A stretch of DNA of 64,000 nucleotides from Flavobacteriales bacterium (GTDB lineage Bacteria; Bacteroidota; Bacteroidia; Flavobacteriales; Flavobacteriaceae): contig JAMOUV010000010.1 in NCBI GenBank assembly GCA_027067965.1, forward strand, positions 248,001-312,000, written 5' to 3'. Below are positions 18,042 through 29,842 of the stretch, piece after piece. The notes under the pieces are model-generated. The model was not told where the DNA came from. It saw only the letters and a list, made by a program, of their open reading frames with translations, and did not search any database. A program made the translations under genes and the position numbers. Position 1 is the stretch's first letter, and each line of letters starts with the position of its first letter.

Positions 18042-19775
18042 TCATTGACCTTCCGATTCTTGCTGAAAAGGATTTCCGGGTTTAATATCTTTTACTTTCA
18101 ATTGAAGGGAAACGCGACCGTTCCAATGGTTTTCGTCAATTTGGTAAACGGCCGAAAAGGTTTGTTTGTTTTCTATAATCGGAAGCTTATCGGCTTGATT
18201 AAAAGCGATTGCCACAAGTGATGATTTGGTCGTACCGTCCATGACGAACATGCGCAAGTGATTATTTTCTTTACCGACGATTTTAGCAAAACCGGTATCA
18301 CGAAGGTCACGTGTATAAAATACGGGTTTCATATTGCCCGGACCGAAGGGCGCAAAACGTTTGAGCAATCGGTAGAATTTAGGAGTGATATCGATCAAAT
18401 CCAATTCTTCTTCGATTTCCAGTTCGGGTTCGCGCATTTCTTCCGGCATGGTTTCTTTTACTTTTTCTTCGAATGCGTGAATAAAATCTTTTAATTTTTC
18501 CGGTTTAACCGAAAGTCCCGCGGCAAATTTATGTCCGCCGAATTGATAAATATGTTCCCTGATGCTGTCCAAGACGGCGTATAAATCGAAATTTTTAATA
18601 CTTCGTGCCGATCCTACCCAAAGATCATCCGTTTCCGAATAAGTCAGCACAATAGTGGGGCGGTAGTATTTTTCTATCAGACGGGAGGCCACAATACCGA
18701 CTACGCCTTTATGCCAATTTTTATCATAGACTACGGTGGTATATTGATCGGGATCCAGATGTTCGGTAATGATTTGCAGGGCTTCTTCGGTGATATTGGT
18801 ATCGGTTTCGCGACGTTGGCGGTTGTTATCTTCCAAAGCCATTCCCAGTTCTTCGGCTTTCCGTTCATCCGGTTCGATGAGCAATTCCACTGCATGTTTT
18901 CCATGGTCCATACGGCCTGCCGAATTGATTCGTGGAGCCAAAATAAAGACCAAGTCGGAAACGGTCCATTCGTTTTTCATCATGGATTTCATCAATACTT
19001 TCAAGCCGGGGCGGGGAGATAAATTCAATTGTTGCAAACCAAAATACATTAAAGTGCGGTTTTCATCGGTGATAGGGACGATATCCGCTGCAATGGAAAC
19101 GGCAAGCAAGTCCAAGTAGGGAATGATTTTATCGATGGTATTTCCCCGTCGTTGATTCAGGGCTTGTATGATTTTAAAGGCAATGCCGGCTCCGCTCAAT
19201 TCTTTATAGGGATAAGGACAATCTTTTTGTTTGGGATTTAAAATGGCATAACTATCCGGTAATTGTTCTCCGGGCGTATGATGATCTCCTATAATAATGT
19301 CAATTCCCGCTTCTTTGGCATAATTTACCTGATCGACGGCTTTGATGCCACAGTCCAATGCGACGATTAACGAAATGTTATTTTCTTTGGCATAGTCAAT
19401 TCCTTTGAATGAAATACCGTAACCTTCTTTGTTTCGATCGGGTATGTAGAAATCCAAATGGGGGGAATAATCTTTCAGAAAAGAATATAATATGGCTACG
19501 GCCGTGGTGCCATCCACATCATAATCGCCGTAAATAAGAATTTTTTCATCGTTTTCTATGGCCTTTTCAATGCGCCGGACGGCTTTATCCATATCCTTCA
19601 TGAGAAATGGGTCGTAAATGTCGGTAAAATTGGGCTTGAAAAATTTTCGGGCTTGTTCGTAATCGGTTATCCCGCGTCGGGCAAGCAACCGGGCTATCTT
19701 ATAAGGAATATTTAATTCTTTCTCAAGATGTTTTACAATACTTTCATCCGGTTCGGCTGCTAGTTTCCATTTCAT
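18042..19775 (-). CDS. recJ: Single-stranded-DNA-specific exonuclease RecJ
   Basis: This 5'-3' exonuclease acts in recombination and mismatch repair. The DHH-domain motifs are intact: IYGDYDVDGTTAVAIL near residue 95, DCGIKAVDQ, IIIGDHHTPG and, in the DHHA1 half, FGGHKFAAGLSV near residue 405. The C-terminal OB fold is present. The 577-residue length is normal. It is transcribed alone on the minus strand, divergent from the flippase gene at 19955. Confidence 0.95.
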   Translation of the reverse strand: MKWKLAAEPDESIVKHLEKELNIPYKIARLLARRGITDYEQARKFFKPNFTDIYDPFLMKDMDKAVRRIEKAIENDEKILIYGDYDVDGTTAVAILYSFLKDYSPHLDFYIPDRNKEGYGISFKGIDYAKENNISLIVALDCGIKAVDQVNYAKEAGIDIIIGDHHTPGEQLPDSYAILNPKQKDCPYPYKELSGAGIAFKIIQALNQRRGNTIDKIIPYLDLLAVSIAADIVPITDENRTLMYFGLQQLNLSPRPGLKVLMKSMMKNEWTVSDLVFILAPRINSAGRMDHGKHAVELLIEPDERKAEELGMALEDNNRQRRETDTNITEEALQIITEHLDPDQYTTVVYDKNWHKGVVGIVASRLIEKYYRPTIVLTYSETDDLWVGSARSIKNFDLYAVLDSIREHIYQFGGHKFAAGLSVKPEKLKDFIHAFEEKVKETMPEEMREPELEIEEELDLIDITPKFYRLLKRFAPFGPGNMKPVFYTRDLRDTGFAKIVGKENNHLRMFVMDGTTKSSLVAIAFNQADKLPIIENKQTFSAVYQIDENHWNGRVSLQLKVKDIKPGNPFQQESEGQ

Positions 19776-19954
19776 ACTACAAAATTAATTAAAAAACGTC
19801 TATATGCATGTATTTATTATGTTAAAATTTATGTTTATAATTTTATAAATCTGCCGGAATGAATATCTTTGAAGATTAATTGGTTTTGCGCATTTGAATT
19901 TGCAATAAGTATGAATTTTGTAATAATTTTAAAAAAGACGGTTTTTCCGAAGAA

Positions 19955-21184
19955 ATGAATAGATCGAATTCCAAACCATTGCTTTATTTATTTATTCGCT
20001 TCCTAACCTTGGGATTGCGTTTTCTTTTTATTGCATTATTTTTCAGGTATTCCGAGGCCCTTTACGGGGAATTTAGTTTGGTAGCCACTACGGTCATGCT
20101 TGGGGTGTATGTCTTGGGCTTGGATTTTTATACTTATGCAGGCCGGGAATTATTAAAACCCGGAAAAACGGCTTCTCATATTTTTTTACACCAATTGTTA
20201 TTTTATGGCTTTATTTATTTAATCACCTTGCCTTTGTTTTATTTGGTTTTTAAATTCGATTTTTTGGATAAATCCTACTTGCTCTTATTTTATTTGCTTT
20301 TGATAGGAGAGCATTTGTCTTTTGAAATTCATCGCTTGTTATTTTTACTTAAAAAACCATTGGCTGCCAATATAAATTTGTTTTTCAGAAACGGATTTTG
20401 GGTTATTCCGCTTGTTTTTATGTTCTATGCCGGTTACCGGATTCATATAAAAACGGTATTGTTATTTTGGGTGATCGGTGATATTTTATCGTTATTACCT
20501 GCCGGATTTTTGTTTGGAAAAAAAGGAATTCAATCCATCCTGCATTTTCGCCCCGACACACGATGGATCAAGAAAGGTATTTTGATAAGTATTCCGTTTT
20601 TTTTGGCCACCTTGAGTTTTAAAGTAATAGAATTTTCCGATCGTTATTTTATCGATTATTTTTTCGATAAGAAACAAGTCGGTATTTATTCTTTTTTCGG
20701 GAATTTATCTTATTTGGTTAATACGGTTGTTTACACGGCGGTTATTTCCATTCAGTTTCCCGAACTGGTGGAAGATATTCTTTCGGGCAATAAAGAGGCA
20801 TTTAAAGAAAAGTTTGTGATTTTTCGAAAGAAGATAATTTATTGGACCCTGCTTTCGGCGGCCGGTGTTTTGCTTGTGATGCCTATCGTGTTGAATATAT
20901 TGGGTAAACGGGAACATTTGCAGCAGTATCATGTATTCGTTTTATTGGTATTGGCCAATGTAATTTTAAATTTATCAATGATTTATCACTTCGTCTTGTA
21001 TGGATTCAAAAAAGATAAAGTATTGTTTTTGGCGGCATTTACGGCAATGTGGATTAATGTGGGATTAAATTTTATTTTCATTCCGGCTTACGGTCTTACC
21101 GGCGCCGCTTTAACCACCTTAATAGCCATGCTTGTGATTTGGCTTATTAAATTTATATCCGCGAGAAAAATTTTAAAAGAATAA
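19955..21184 (+). CDS. Polysaccharide flippase (Wzx / MATE-type)
   Basis: The 409-residue protein is nearly all membrane, with about twelve hydrophobic helices. It has the polysaccharide-synthase pattern, with SEALYGEFSLVATTVMLGVY early and YGLTGAALTTLIAMLVIW near the end. It should flip lipid-linked oligosaccharide units across the inner membrane. The next genes make UDP-glucuronate and UDP-xylose and start a polyprenyl-linked glycan, which supports that role. A promoter between it and ugd suggests the rest can be expressed separately. Confidence 0.82.
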   Translation: MNRSNSKPLLYLFIRFLTLGLRFLFIALFFRYSEALYGEFSLVATTVMLGVYVLGLDFYTYAGRELLKPGKTASHIFLHQLLFYGFIYLITLPLFYLVFKFDFLDKSYLLLFYLLLIGEHLSFEIHRLLFLLKKPLAANINLFFRNGFWVIPLVFMFYAGYRIHIKTVLLFWVIGDILSLLPAGFLFGKKGIQSILHFRPDTRWIKKGILISIPFFLATLSFKVIEFSDRYFIDYFFDKKQVGIYSFFGNLSYLVNTVVYTAVISIQFPELVEDILSGNKEAFKEKFVIFRKKIIYWTLLSAAGVLLVMPIVLNILGKREHLQQYHVFVLLVLANVILNLSMIYHFVLYGFKKDKVLFLAAFTAMWINVGLNFIFIPAYGLTGAALTTLIAMLVIWLIKFISARKILKE

Positions 21185-21221
21185 AACCATTTTTTTATTC
21201 CCGGGACTATTGAACTGCTTA

Positions 21222-21248
21222 TTGACATAAGAAAAAGATTTATCTTTG
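21222..21248 (+). promoter_or_regulatory. Promoter of the ugd-uxs glycan operon
   Basis: TTGACA at 21222 and TATCTTTG at 21241-21248 are spaced by 16 bases between TTG and TA, the same spacing as at 6957-6983. The ugd start codon is 18 bases downstream. Confidence 0.6.
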
Positions 21249-21265
21249 AAAAAAAATTTTTAGTT

Positions 21266-22605
21266 ATGAAAATCAGTGTAATTGGAACAGGTTATGTGGG
21301 TTTAGTAACCGGAACTTGTCTGGCCGAATCGGGAAATGATGTGATTTGTGTGGATATTAATGAAGAGAAGGTCAAACAAATGCAAAACGGAAAAGTACCG
21401 ATTTACGAACCCGGATTGGAAACTTTGTTTCATCGAAATATAAAAGCCGGGCGTTTGAATTTCACAACCGATGCCGAGGAAGGTTTTGAACACGGCGAAA
21501 TTATTTTTCTGGCGCTTCCCACTCCGGAAGATGAAGACGGTTCCGCCGACCTTTCTTATGTAAAATCGGTAGCGGCACAAATCGGCGAGTTTTTAAGCAA
21601 AAGACCGAATAGTGATTACAAAATAATTGTAAATAAAAGTACCGTGCCGGTGGGAACCGCCGATGAAGTGAGAAAAATCATCGAAGACCAAGCACCCGGA
21701 GCGGATTTTGATGTGGTATCGAATCCCGAATTTCTGCGGGAAGGATTTGCAGTGGATGATTTTATGAAACCCGAAAGAGTGGTCATCGGCACTTCGAGTG
21801 AACGTGCGGCCGAAAAAATGAAAAAGTTATACAAGCCCTTTGTTCGTTCGGGGAATCCCATTTTGATTATGGATGAGAAATCGGCTGAAATTACCAAATA
21901 TGCCTCCAATGCTTTTTTGGCTATGAAAATTAGTTTTATGAACGAAATAGCCAATTTTTGCGAACGCGTAGGTGCCGATGTGGACAAAGTGCGTATCGGT
22001 ATGGGGACGGATTCGCGTATTGGAAAACGCTTTTTGTTTCCGGGAATCGGTTACGGTGGTTCTTGTTTCCCCAAAGATGTAAAAGCATTATACAAAACCG
22101 GCCTTGATCACGGTTATGATTTTAAAATATTAAAATCCGTTATCGAAGTAAACGAAAAACAACGCTTATCGTTGATTCCCAAGTTGTTAAATTTCTTTGG
22201 CGGTGATTTAAAAGGCAAGAAAATAGCCGTTTGGGGCTTGGCTTTTAAGCCGGAAACCGATGATATTCGCGAGGCCCCTTCTTTATATATTATTGAAGAA
22301 TTACTAAAACACGGTGCGGAAATTACCGCCTATGATCCGGAGGCCATGGAAAATGTAAAGAGAAAATTCGGAGATAAAATACAATACGCTTCCGATCCGT
22401 ATGATGCATTAAAAGATGCCGATGCATTGCTCATCAGTACCGAGTGGAATGCTTTCCGTTCTCCCGATTTTAAGCGAATGAAAGAATTAATGAAAGAGCC
22501 GGTTGTATTCGACGGCCGTAATATTTACGATTTGGACCAAATGCGTAATCACGGATTTGTTTACTATTCGGTGGGACGTCCGCAAATTAATGTAAAGCGA
22601 AAACT

Positions 22606-22621
<16 letters not shown>
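21266..22621 (+). CDS. ugd: UDP-glucose 6-dehydrogenase
   Basis: This enzyme oxidises UDP-glucose to UDP-glucuronate with NAD. The Rossmann motif [10 protein letters not shown] is at residues 7-16. The catalytic Cys is in [18 protein letters not shown] near residue 263, and the C-terminal UDP-binding domain has [17 protein letters not shown]. The length is 451 residues. Its product is the substrate of the next gene, whose start overlaps this stop by 16 bases, so the two are translationally coupled. Confidence 0.95.
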
Positions 22622-23591
<970 letters not shown>

Positions 23592-23595
<4 letters not shown>

Positions 23596-24968
23596 AAATA
23601 GGGAAGAAACATAAAAGAAAACACCGGTTTTCGTTTTTAATCACTCCCATTTCTTTCTTAGGAGACGCCTTTATTTTAAGTTTTGCTTTTTATTTCTTTT
23701 TCCGACTGAATTTCCTTCATATTTTCATCTTAGTCGGATTTTGGTTTGTTTTGTCCGTTTTTACGGGATTTTATAAAATCAAAAGAAATACGACTTACAA
23801 TGAACTGCTAAACTATTTCTTTAAGCATGTCTTTGTGTATTTCGTTTCGGTGATTGCTTATCTCAAGGTATTTGATGCCGAATATATTACCGACAAGGTT
23901 TTGCTGTATTATATTTTGATTTTAATGGCGATTTTGCTTATAGTCAAAACGCTGTATTACATGCTTTTAAAGCAATACCGGAGCAAAGGCTACAACTGCC
24001 GGAGAGTGGTTATTTTCGGTTATAATGACGAATTAAAGCAATTCCGGAAACTTGTGGATCAACGAATTGATTACGGATTAAGATTTTTGGGATATTTTAC
24101 GGACAAAAAAGTAAATGCACCGGATATTTTAGGTACTTTTAAGGACGGATTGAAATATATTTCTGATGAAGAAAACGAAGTGGATATGATTTTTGCTTCC
24201 GTAAAGGAATTGGGTGACAAAGAAATAGATGAATTATTAAAAACCTCGGAAGAGGCATTTCTCCATGTCAATTTTATTCCCGATAACCGCGATATTTTTA
24301 AGAAAAAACTCGAAATTCAATATTTCGAATATTTTCCCGTATTAAGCATCCGTAAATCCCCGTTGGACGATCCGTTGAATGCATTTATTAAACGCAGTTT
24401 TGACGTAATATTTTCGTTATTCATTATAGTGTTTGTGTTGTCTTGGCTCACGCCTCTTTTGGCGTTGTTAATCAAGATGGAATCCAAAGGCCCGGTCTTT
24501 TTCAAACAATTACGCAACGGATTAAATTACGAGCCCTTTTATTGCTATAAGTTCCGTTCGATGAAGCCCAATAGGTTGGCCGATTTAAAGCAAGTATCCA
24601 AGGGCGACAATCGCGTAACGGGTTTGGGCAAAATACTGAGAAAAACGAGTATTGATGAACTGCCGCAGTTTATCAATGTATTAAAAGGCGAGATGTCTGT
24701 AGTGGGACCCAGGCCGCATATGATTGCCGAAAACGAACGTTTTCGCAAGCGAGTGGATAAATTTTTGGGACGTCATTACGTACGTCCGGGCATCACGGGT
24801 TTGGCGCAGGTCAAGGGATTTAGAGGTGAAGTTCGCAAGGATGAAGATATTTTGAACAGAGTAAAATACGACTTGTATTATATTGAGAATTGGTCGATAT
24901 TTTTGGATATAAAAATCATCCTTCAAACTATTTTGAATATTTTTAAAGGTGATAAAAAGGCATATTAA
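23592..24968 (+). CDS. Undecaprenyl-phosphate sugar phosphotransferase (WbaP/WcaJ type)
   Basis: This polyprenyl-phosphate hexose-1-phosphate transferase would start a surface glycan on the lipid carrier. The N-terminal part has four membrane helices and a CoA-binding-like domain ([15 protein letters not shown]). The C-terminal catalytic domain has [42 protein letters not shown] and [13 protein letters not shown]. The frame opens with TTG at 23592, overlapping the UXS stop by 4 bases; no nearby ATG gives a better start. The sugar used cannot be read from sequence. Confidence 0.9.
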
Positions 24969-25408
24969 TGATAGAACGAAATGATGAATATTATATGCGC
25001 TTGGCACTCAAGGAAGCCGAGAAAGCATTGGAAGAAGGCGAAATTCCGGTAGGAGCGGTAGTGGTATGTGAGGATCAAATCGTGGCCAAAGCCCACAATC
25101 AGACCGAACGATTAAACGATGCCACCGCCCATGCCGAAATGATAGCGCTGACGGCTGCCATGAATGCATTGGGAGCCAAATATTTATCCGAATGCACCGT
25201 ATATGTGACATTGGAACCGTGTCAAATGTGTTCGGGCGCCCTTTATTGGTCGAAAGTAAAACGTTTGGTATTCGGGGCAACCGACGAGCAAAGAGGATTT
25301 GAACATATAGGTTGCCGGGTACATCCGCAAACCGACATTACCCGGGGAATTTTAAAAGAAGAATCGGAAGAATTAATGAAACGGTTTTTTCTTAAAATAA
25401 GGAAGTGA
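24968..25408 (+). CDS. tadA: tRNA(adenosine-34) deaminase
   Basis: This enzyme makes inosine at the wobble position of tRNA-Arg. The zinc-binding motifs are complete: HAEMIAL (residues about 56-62, with the catalytic Glu) and PCQMCSGALYW. The 146-residue length is normal. The ATG overlaps the TAA of the preceding gene by one base (TAATG), so it is cotranscribed with the glycan genes, which looks like chance operon membership. Confidence 0.94.
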   Translation: MIERNDEYYMRLALKEAEKALEEGEIPVGAVVVCEDQIVAKAHNQTERLNDATAHAEMIALTAAMNALGAKYLSECTVYVTLEPCQMCSGALYWSKVKRLVFGATDEQRGFEHIGCRVHPQTDITRGILKEESEELMKRFFLKIRK

Positions 25409-25451
25409 AACTTTTCCAACGGGTTGAATGATAGCATTAAAAAAAATGTAG

Positions 25452-25459
25452 TATATTTG
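25452..25459 (+). promoter_or_regulatory. -7 box of the HU gene
   Basis: TATATTTG matches the TAnnTTTG consensus 18 bases before the ATG at 25478. It argues against the in-frame ATG upstream at 25427-25429, because translation from there would run through the promoter. Confidence 0.5.
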
Positions 25460-25477
25460 TGGACTAAAATCAGACCT

Positions 25478-25765
25478 ATGACAAAAGCAGATTTAGTACA
25501 AAAAATTTCGGAGAAAACAGGTTTGGATAAGAAAGACATCCAAAAGGTAGTAGAAATGTTTATGGATGAAATCAAAAATTCCTTGGAACACGGCGAAAAC
25601 GTGTATTTGCGAGGTTTCGGAAGTTTTGTAGTGAAACATCGTGCAGAAAAGAAAGCGCGTAATATTTCCAAAAACACTACGGTAATTGTTCCTGCACATT
25701 ACATTCCTGCTTTCAAACCCTCCAAAATGTTTGTTGAGAAAGTTAAACGAAATGTAAAACCTTGA
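25478..25765 (+). CDS. HU/IHF-family DNA-binding protein
   Basis: This 95-residue nucleoid protein bends DNA. It opens with MTKADLVQKISEKTGLDKK. The family core GFGSFVVKHRAEKKARNI is at residues 47-64, and the second arm region is VPAHYIPAFKPSKMF. The start at 25478 was chosen because it lies just after a -7 box and gives the canonical N-terminus. It precedes a tiny basic ORF by 4 bases, so they share a transcript. Confidence 0.93.
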   Translation: MTKADLVQKISEKTGLDKKDIQKVVEMFMDEIKNSLEHGENVYLRGFGSFVVKHRAEKKARNISKNTTVIVPAHYIPAFKPSKMFVEKVKRNVKP

Positions 25766-25769
25766 TATT

Positions 25770-25865
25770 ATGCCAAGTGGAAAGAAGAGAAAAAGAAAAA
25801 AGATAGCTACGCACAAAAGAAAAAAGCGAAGTAGATTAAATCGACACAAGAAAAAGAAAAAGTAG
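25770..25865 (+). CDS. Very basic 31-residue protein, possible small ribosomal protein
   Basis: A 32-codon frame begins ATG CCA AGT GGA and encodes MPSGKKRKRKKIATHKRKKR, then SRLNRHKKKKK. More than half the residues are Lys or Arg. It starts 4 bases after the HU stop and its own stop lies in the stem of a terminator. I recall near-identical short basic proteins at this position, between HU and RNase E/G, in other Bacteroidota. The composition is that of a small ribosomal protein; bL38 of Flavobacterium is one candidate, but I cannot verify this from the sequence. Confidence 0.7.
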   Translation: MPSGKKRKRKKIATHKRKKRSRLNRHKKKKK

Positions 25866-25885
25866 CATTTTTGCTACTTTTTCGT
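25857..25885 (+). terminator. Terminator of the HU / small basic protein transcript
   Basis: A perfect 11-bp stem AAAAAGTAGCA / TGCTACTTTTT with a four-base TTTT loop. The stop codon of the small basic ORF is inside the left arm. Confidence 0.85.
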
Positions 25886-25947
25886 TCTTTACATATTCGT
25901 TCTTTGACATTACGAAACGAATTATTATAACATAAAAAATTTGTATT

Positions 25948-27504
25948 ATGGGAATTGATTTAATTATTAGGTCAAGTCCCTCCGCCATAGATTTTGCTAT
26001 TCTGAAAAACGGCAAATTAACCGAACTTCACAGAGAAGAAACGGGTGCTAAATTTAACGTGGGAGATATATTTTTGGCGAAAGTGGCCAAAATTATGCCC
26101 GGTTTGAACGCTGCCTTTGTTGATCTGCACAGCAAGAAGTACGGATTTCTTCACTATCATGACTTGGGACCTAACATAAGGTCATTATTGAAGTATATAA
26201 AACAACTGAAGTCGCAAAAAAATAAGTCTTTGTATTTGCTCAAAGATTTTAAATTTGAACCTCCCATTAAAAAAGACGGGACCATTAATCAAGTATTACA
26301 GCAAGGGCAACCCGTTCTGGTTCAAGTAGTTAAAGAACCGATTTCCACCAAAGGGCCCAGACTTACTTCCGAATTATCCTTAGCGGGGCGTTATTTGGTA
26401 TTGGTGCCGTTTAGCGATAAAGTTTTCGTATCGGGCAAAATCGAACTCGACCGAGAAAAAAGCCGTTTACGCCGGTTGGCCGAAAGTATTAAACCCAAAA
26501 ATTTCGGACTGATAGTTAGAACGGCAGCGGAGGGCAAAAAGGTTGCCGAATTGGACAAAGACCTTCAGCATCTCATGTCGCGATGGGAAGAAACCGCAAA
26601 AAAAATTGCTACGGCAAGAAAACTTCCCGTAAAAGTTTTAAGCGAGTCAAGCCGGGTTAAAGCCCTCTTGCGCGATTTGCTTAACGACAGTTTTAATTCC
26701 GTCGTCGTGGACGACAAAAATTTGTATAACGACATTTTGGATACCGTAAGGGAAATTGATCCTAAAAAAGAGAAAATTGTTAAATATTATAAAGGGTCGC
26801 TTCCGATTTTTGAAAAATACGATATAGAAAAACAAGTTAAAACTTCATTCGGGAAAACGGTATCACTCGGCAAAGGTGCTTATCTTATCATAGAACATAC
26901 CGAAGCCATGCACGTAATAGATGTGAATAGCGGTGTATCTCAATCGAAAGATAAAGATCAGGAAGAAACCGCATTGGAAGTGAATTTAAAAGCAGCCGAA
27001 GAAATTGCACGTCAATTGCGCTTACGCGATCTGGGAGGGATTATCATCGTGGATTTTATCGATATGAAAAAAAAGGAAAACCGCGAAAAACTTTACCGCT
27101 TCCTCAAAGAACAAATGAGTGACGATCGGGCCAAACATAAAATTCTTCCACCCACCAAATTCGGCCTGATTCAAATAACCCGGCAACGGGTGAGACCGGA
27201 ACGGAAAATAAAAACCACCGAACCGGATCCGAGCAAGACATCTAAAGGAGAGGTTGATGCGCCCATTAATTTGATTGAAAAAATCGAACATGACCTTCAA
27301 CGCGTCATGGAACAAACCAAAGGAAAAGTGATATTGGGCGTGCATCCTTTCATCGCTTCTTATTTGACCAAAGGATTGATGTCTTGGAAATGGCAAAAAA
27401 TCTTCCATTATAAACGTCTATTGGAAGTGCAACCGCGACATGGATTCCGTTTTTTGGAATATAAATTCTTTGACAAAGAAGGCAACGAAGTATATTTGGA
27501 TTAA
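25948..27504 (+). CDS. rng: Ribonuclease E/G family endoribonuclease
   Basis: This endoribonuclease functions in RNA decay and rRNA maturation. An S1 RNA-binding domain is at residues 35-130 (GDIFLAKVAKIMPGLNAAFV). The catalytic metal site is in IDVNSGVSQ and IIVDFIDMKKKENREKLY. The 518-residue length matches RNase G-like enzymes that lack the RNase E scaffold tail. It follows HU and the small basic ORF, separated by a terminator. Confidence 0.92.
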   Translation: MGIDLIIRSSPSAIDFAILKNGKLTELHREETGAKFNVGDIFLAKVAKIMPGLNAAFVDLHSKKYGFLHYHDLGPNIRSLLKYIKQLKSQKNKSLYLLKDFKFEPPIKKDGTINQVLQQGQPVLVQVVKEPISTKGPRLTSELSLAGRYLVLVPFSDKVFVSGKIELDREKSRLRRLAESIKPKNFGLIVRTAAEGKKVAELDKDLQHLMSRWEETAKKIATARKLPVKVLSESSRVKALLRDLLNDSFNSVVVDDKNLYNDILDTVREIDPKKEKIVKYYKGSLPIFEKYDIEKQVKTSFGKTVSLGKGAYLIIEHTEAMHVIDVNSGVSQSKDKDQEETALEVNLKAAEEIARQLRLRDLGGIIIVDFIDMKKKENREKLYRFLKEQMSDDRAKHKILPPTKFGLIQITRQRVRPERKIKTTEPDPSKTSKGEVDAPINLIEKIEHDLQRVMEQTKGKVILGVHPFIASYLTKGLMSWKWQKIFHYKRLLEVQPRHGFRFLEYKFFDKEGNEVYLD

Positions 27505-27512
27505 AATCATAT

Positions 27513-27541
27513 AGCCGTGTTCATGGAGCACGGCTTTTTTT
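27513..27541 (+). terminator. Terminator of rng
   Basis: A stem AGCCGTG / CACGGCT with a nine-base loop is followed by seven T, 8 bases after the rng stop. Confidence 0.85.
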
Positions 27542-27755
27542 ATGCTAAATCGAAAAAATATTCGGAATTTTTCGGCACGGAAGACCCCAAGCGTGGTGTA
27601 ATTCCGGAGTTATTTGCCGGTCGGTTATTTTTTATCTTTTAAAAATAAATATTCCACTTGCTTTTTTCAATTAAAAATGTTAATTTTGAACGAGTTACCC
27701 GTATTCAATTTAAGTAAATATCAACTGCGTTTAAAACATTTTAAAAGAGATTTCT

Positions 27756-27763
27756 TATCTTGC
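27756..27763 (+). promoter_or_regulatory. -7 box of parE
   Basis: TATCTTGC resembles TAnnTTTG with the variant ending common before some Bacteroidota genes. The in-frame TTG at 27760 lies inside it, so the ATG at 27781 is the likely start. Confidence 0.4.
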
Positions 27764-27780
27764 AACCATTAAATTTTGCT

Positions 27781-29655
27781 ATGAAAAACAATCAAACCAA
27801 TTATACCGAAGAACACATCAAATCACTTGATTGGCGCGAACATATAAGAATGCGTCCGGGAATGTATATAGGAAAATTAGGTGACGGAAGTGCGCCGGAC
27901 GACGGTATTTACATTCTTACCAAAGAAGTTATCGATAATTCCGTAGATGAATTTGTAATGAAGGCCGGTAAGCGGATTAATATTCATTTGGATGGCAATA
28001 AAATGAGTGTACGTGATTTCGGCCGGGGTATTCCGCTGGGCAAATTGGTAGATGTGGTTTCCAAAATGAATACCGGGGGAAAATATGACAGCAGGGCTTT
28101 CAAAAAAACCGTCGGTCTCAACGGTGTAGGGACGAAAGCGGTAAATGCCTTGTCGGAATATTTTAAAGTACAGGCATGGCGCGACGGAAAAACCAAATAT
28201 GCTATTTTTAAACGCGGTAAACTAGTTGAAGAATCCGAAATCATACCCTCCGATGAAAAAACGGGAACCTTGGTGGAATTTATACCCGATCCGGAGATTT
28301 TTCCGCATTATCATTTCAGAACCGAACATTTGGAAAAACTTTTCAAAAATTATATTTATCTCAATCCCGGATTAAGCATTTATTTTAATGGCGTAAGATA
28401 TTTTTCCGATAACGGGCTTAAGGATTTATTAAGTGAAAAAATCCCGGAAAAAGACCGCCTCTATCCGATTATTCACTTAAAAGGAGAAGATATTGAAGTG
28501 GCTTTGACCCACAGCCGGACCCAATACAGCGAAGTGTATTATTCATTTGTCAACGGACAATATACCTCGCAAGGCGGGACCCATCAGTCGGCATTTAGAG
28601 AAGCCATTGTGCGGACAATCAGAGATTTTTTCGGAAAAAATTACGATGCATCGGATATTCGTAAATCCATTGTGGGGGCCATCAGCATCAAAGTCATCGA
28701 ACCGGTTTTCGAGTCGCAAACAAAAACCAAATTGGGTTCCACCGAAATGGGTGACGGTCTGCCTACTGTCAGAACGTATGTGAATGAATTCGTCAAACGG
28801 GAATTGGATAATTATTTACATAAACATTCCGAAACGGCCGAAGCCATTCAACAAAAAATCATTGAAGCGGAAAAAGAACGCAAAGAATTGGCCGGTATAA
28901 GAAAAATAGCCCGGGAACGTGCCAAAAAGGTGAAATTGCATAATAAGAAATTGCGCGATTGCCGCGTGCATCTGAACGATATGAAAAAGGAACGCCGTTT
29001 GGAAAGCTCCTTATTCATTACCGAAGGCGATTCGGCAAGCGGCTCTATTACCAAAGCACGCGATGTAGAAACGCAAGCCGTATTCAGTTTGCGCGGAAAA
29101 CCGCTCAATTCTTACGGAATGAGCAAGAAAATCGTATATGAAAACGAAGAATTTAATTTGCTTCAGGCGGCATTAAACATTGAAGAAGGATTGGAAAACT
29201 TGCGTTATAATCAAATAATTATTGCTACGGACGCCGATGTGGACGGCATGCATATTCGTTTATTGCTGCTTACCTTTTTCCTGCAATTTTTCCCCGAATT
29301 GGTCCGAAACGGGCACCTCTATATTTTGGAAACCCCGTTATTCCGGGTACGAAACAAACAAAAAACCATTTATTGTTACAGTGAAGAAGAAAAGCAAAAA
29401 GCGGTCGAAGAATTAAGTAAAGGAAATCAAAAACCGGAAATCACAAGATTCAAAGGATTGGGCGAAATATCTCCCGACGAGTTCAAGCATTTTATAGGCA
29501 AAGATATTCGCTTGGAACCTGTCGTATTGGATAACGAAAAATCCATCGAAGAAATATTGGCTTTTTATATGGGTAAGAATACCCCTGACCGTCAACGTTT
29601 TATCATTGACAACTTGAAAGTGGAATTAGACTTGGTGGAAGAGGCAATGAATTGA
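27781..29655 (+). CDS. parE: DNA topoisomerase IV subunit B
   Basis: This is the ATPase subunit that works with ParC (3575-6172). The GHKL ATP site is visible in [20 protein letters not shown] and [13 protein letters not shown]. The TOPRIM domain has [13 protein letters not shown] and [12 protein letters not shown]. The C-terminus has [20 protein letters not shown]. At 624 residues and with [20 protein letters not shown], it matches Bacteroidota ParE rather than GyrB. It stands alone behind its own promoter. Confidence 0.93.
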   Translation: MKNNQTNYTEEHIKSLDWREHIRMRPGMYIGKLGDGSAPDDGIYILTKEVIDNSVDEFVMKAGKRINIHLDGNKMSVRDFGRGIPLGKLVDVVSKMNTGGKYDSRAFKKTVGLNGVGTKAVNALSEYFKVQAWRDGKTKYAIFKRGKLVEESEIIPSDEKTGTLVEFIPDPEIFPHYHFRTEHLEKLFKNYIYLNPGLSIYFNGVRYFSDNGLKDLLSEKIPEKDRLYPIIHLKGEDIEVALTHSRTQYSEVYYSFVNGQYTSQGGTHQSAFREAIVRTIRDFFGKNYDASDIRKSIVGAISIKVIEPVFESQTKTKLGSTEMGDGLPTVRTYVNEFVKRELDNYLHKHSETAEAIQQKIIEAEKERKELAGIRKIARERAKKVKLHNKKLRDCRVHLNDMKKERRLESSLFITEGDSASGSITKARDVETQAVFSLRGKPLNSYGMSKKIVYENEEFNLLQAALNIEEGLENLRYNQIIIATDADVDGMHIRLLLLTFFLQFFPELVRNGHLYILETPLFRVRNKQKTIYCYSEEEKQKAVEELSKGNQKPEITRFKGLGEISPDEFKHFIGKDIRLEPVVLDNEKSIEEILAFYMGKNTPDRQRFIIDNLKVELDLVEEAMN

Positions 29656-29810
29656 AAACTGAAATATTGAAGGTAGAAGTATGATATTGCAAGAGCCGGA
29701 TATTTTATTCAAATGAGTGGCGGTATAAGTATAATTCGATTATTTGTTCCTTATAAAATTTTTTTTCTCCTCGTGATATGGTGAATCAACGGTTTCCGAA
29801 ATTTGTAATA

Positions 29811-29842
29811 ACTGGTCTATGAAATAATCGACCGGTTTTTTT
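29811..29842 (+). terminator. Terminator in the parE-mutS gap
   Basis: A stem ACTGGTC / GACCGGT with one G-T pair and a 12-base loop is followed by seven T. It lies about 155 bases after the parE stop, so it ends either a long parE 3' region or a small separate transcript. Confidence 0.65.
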
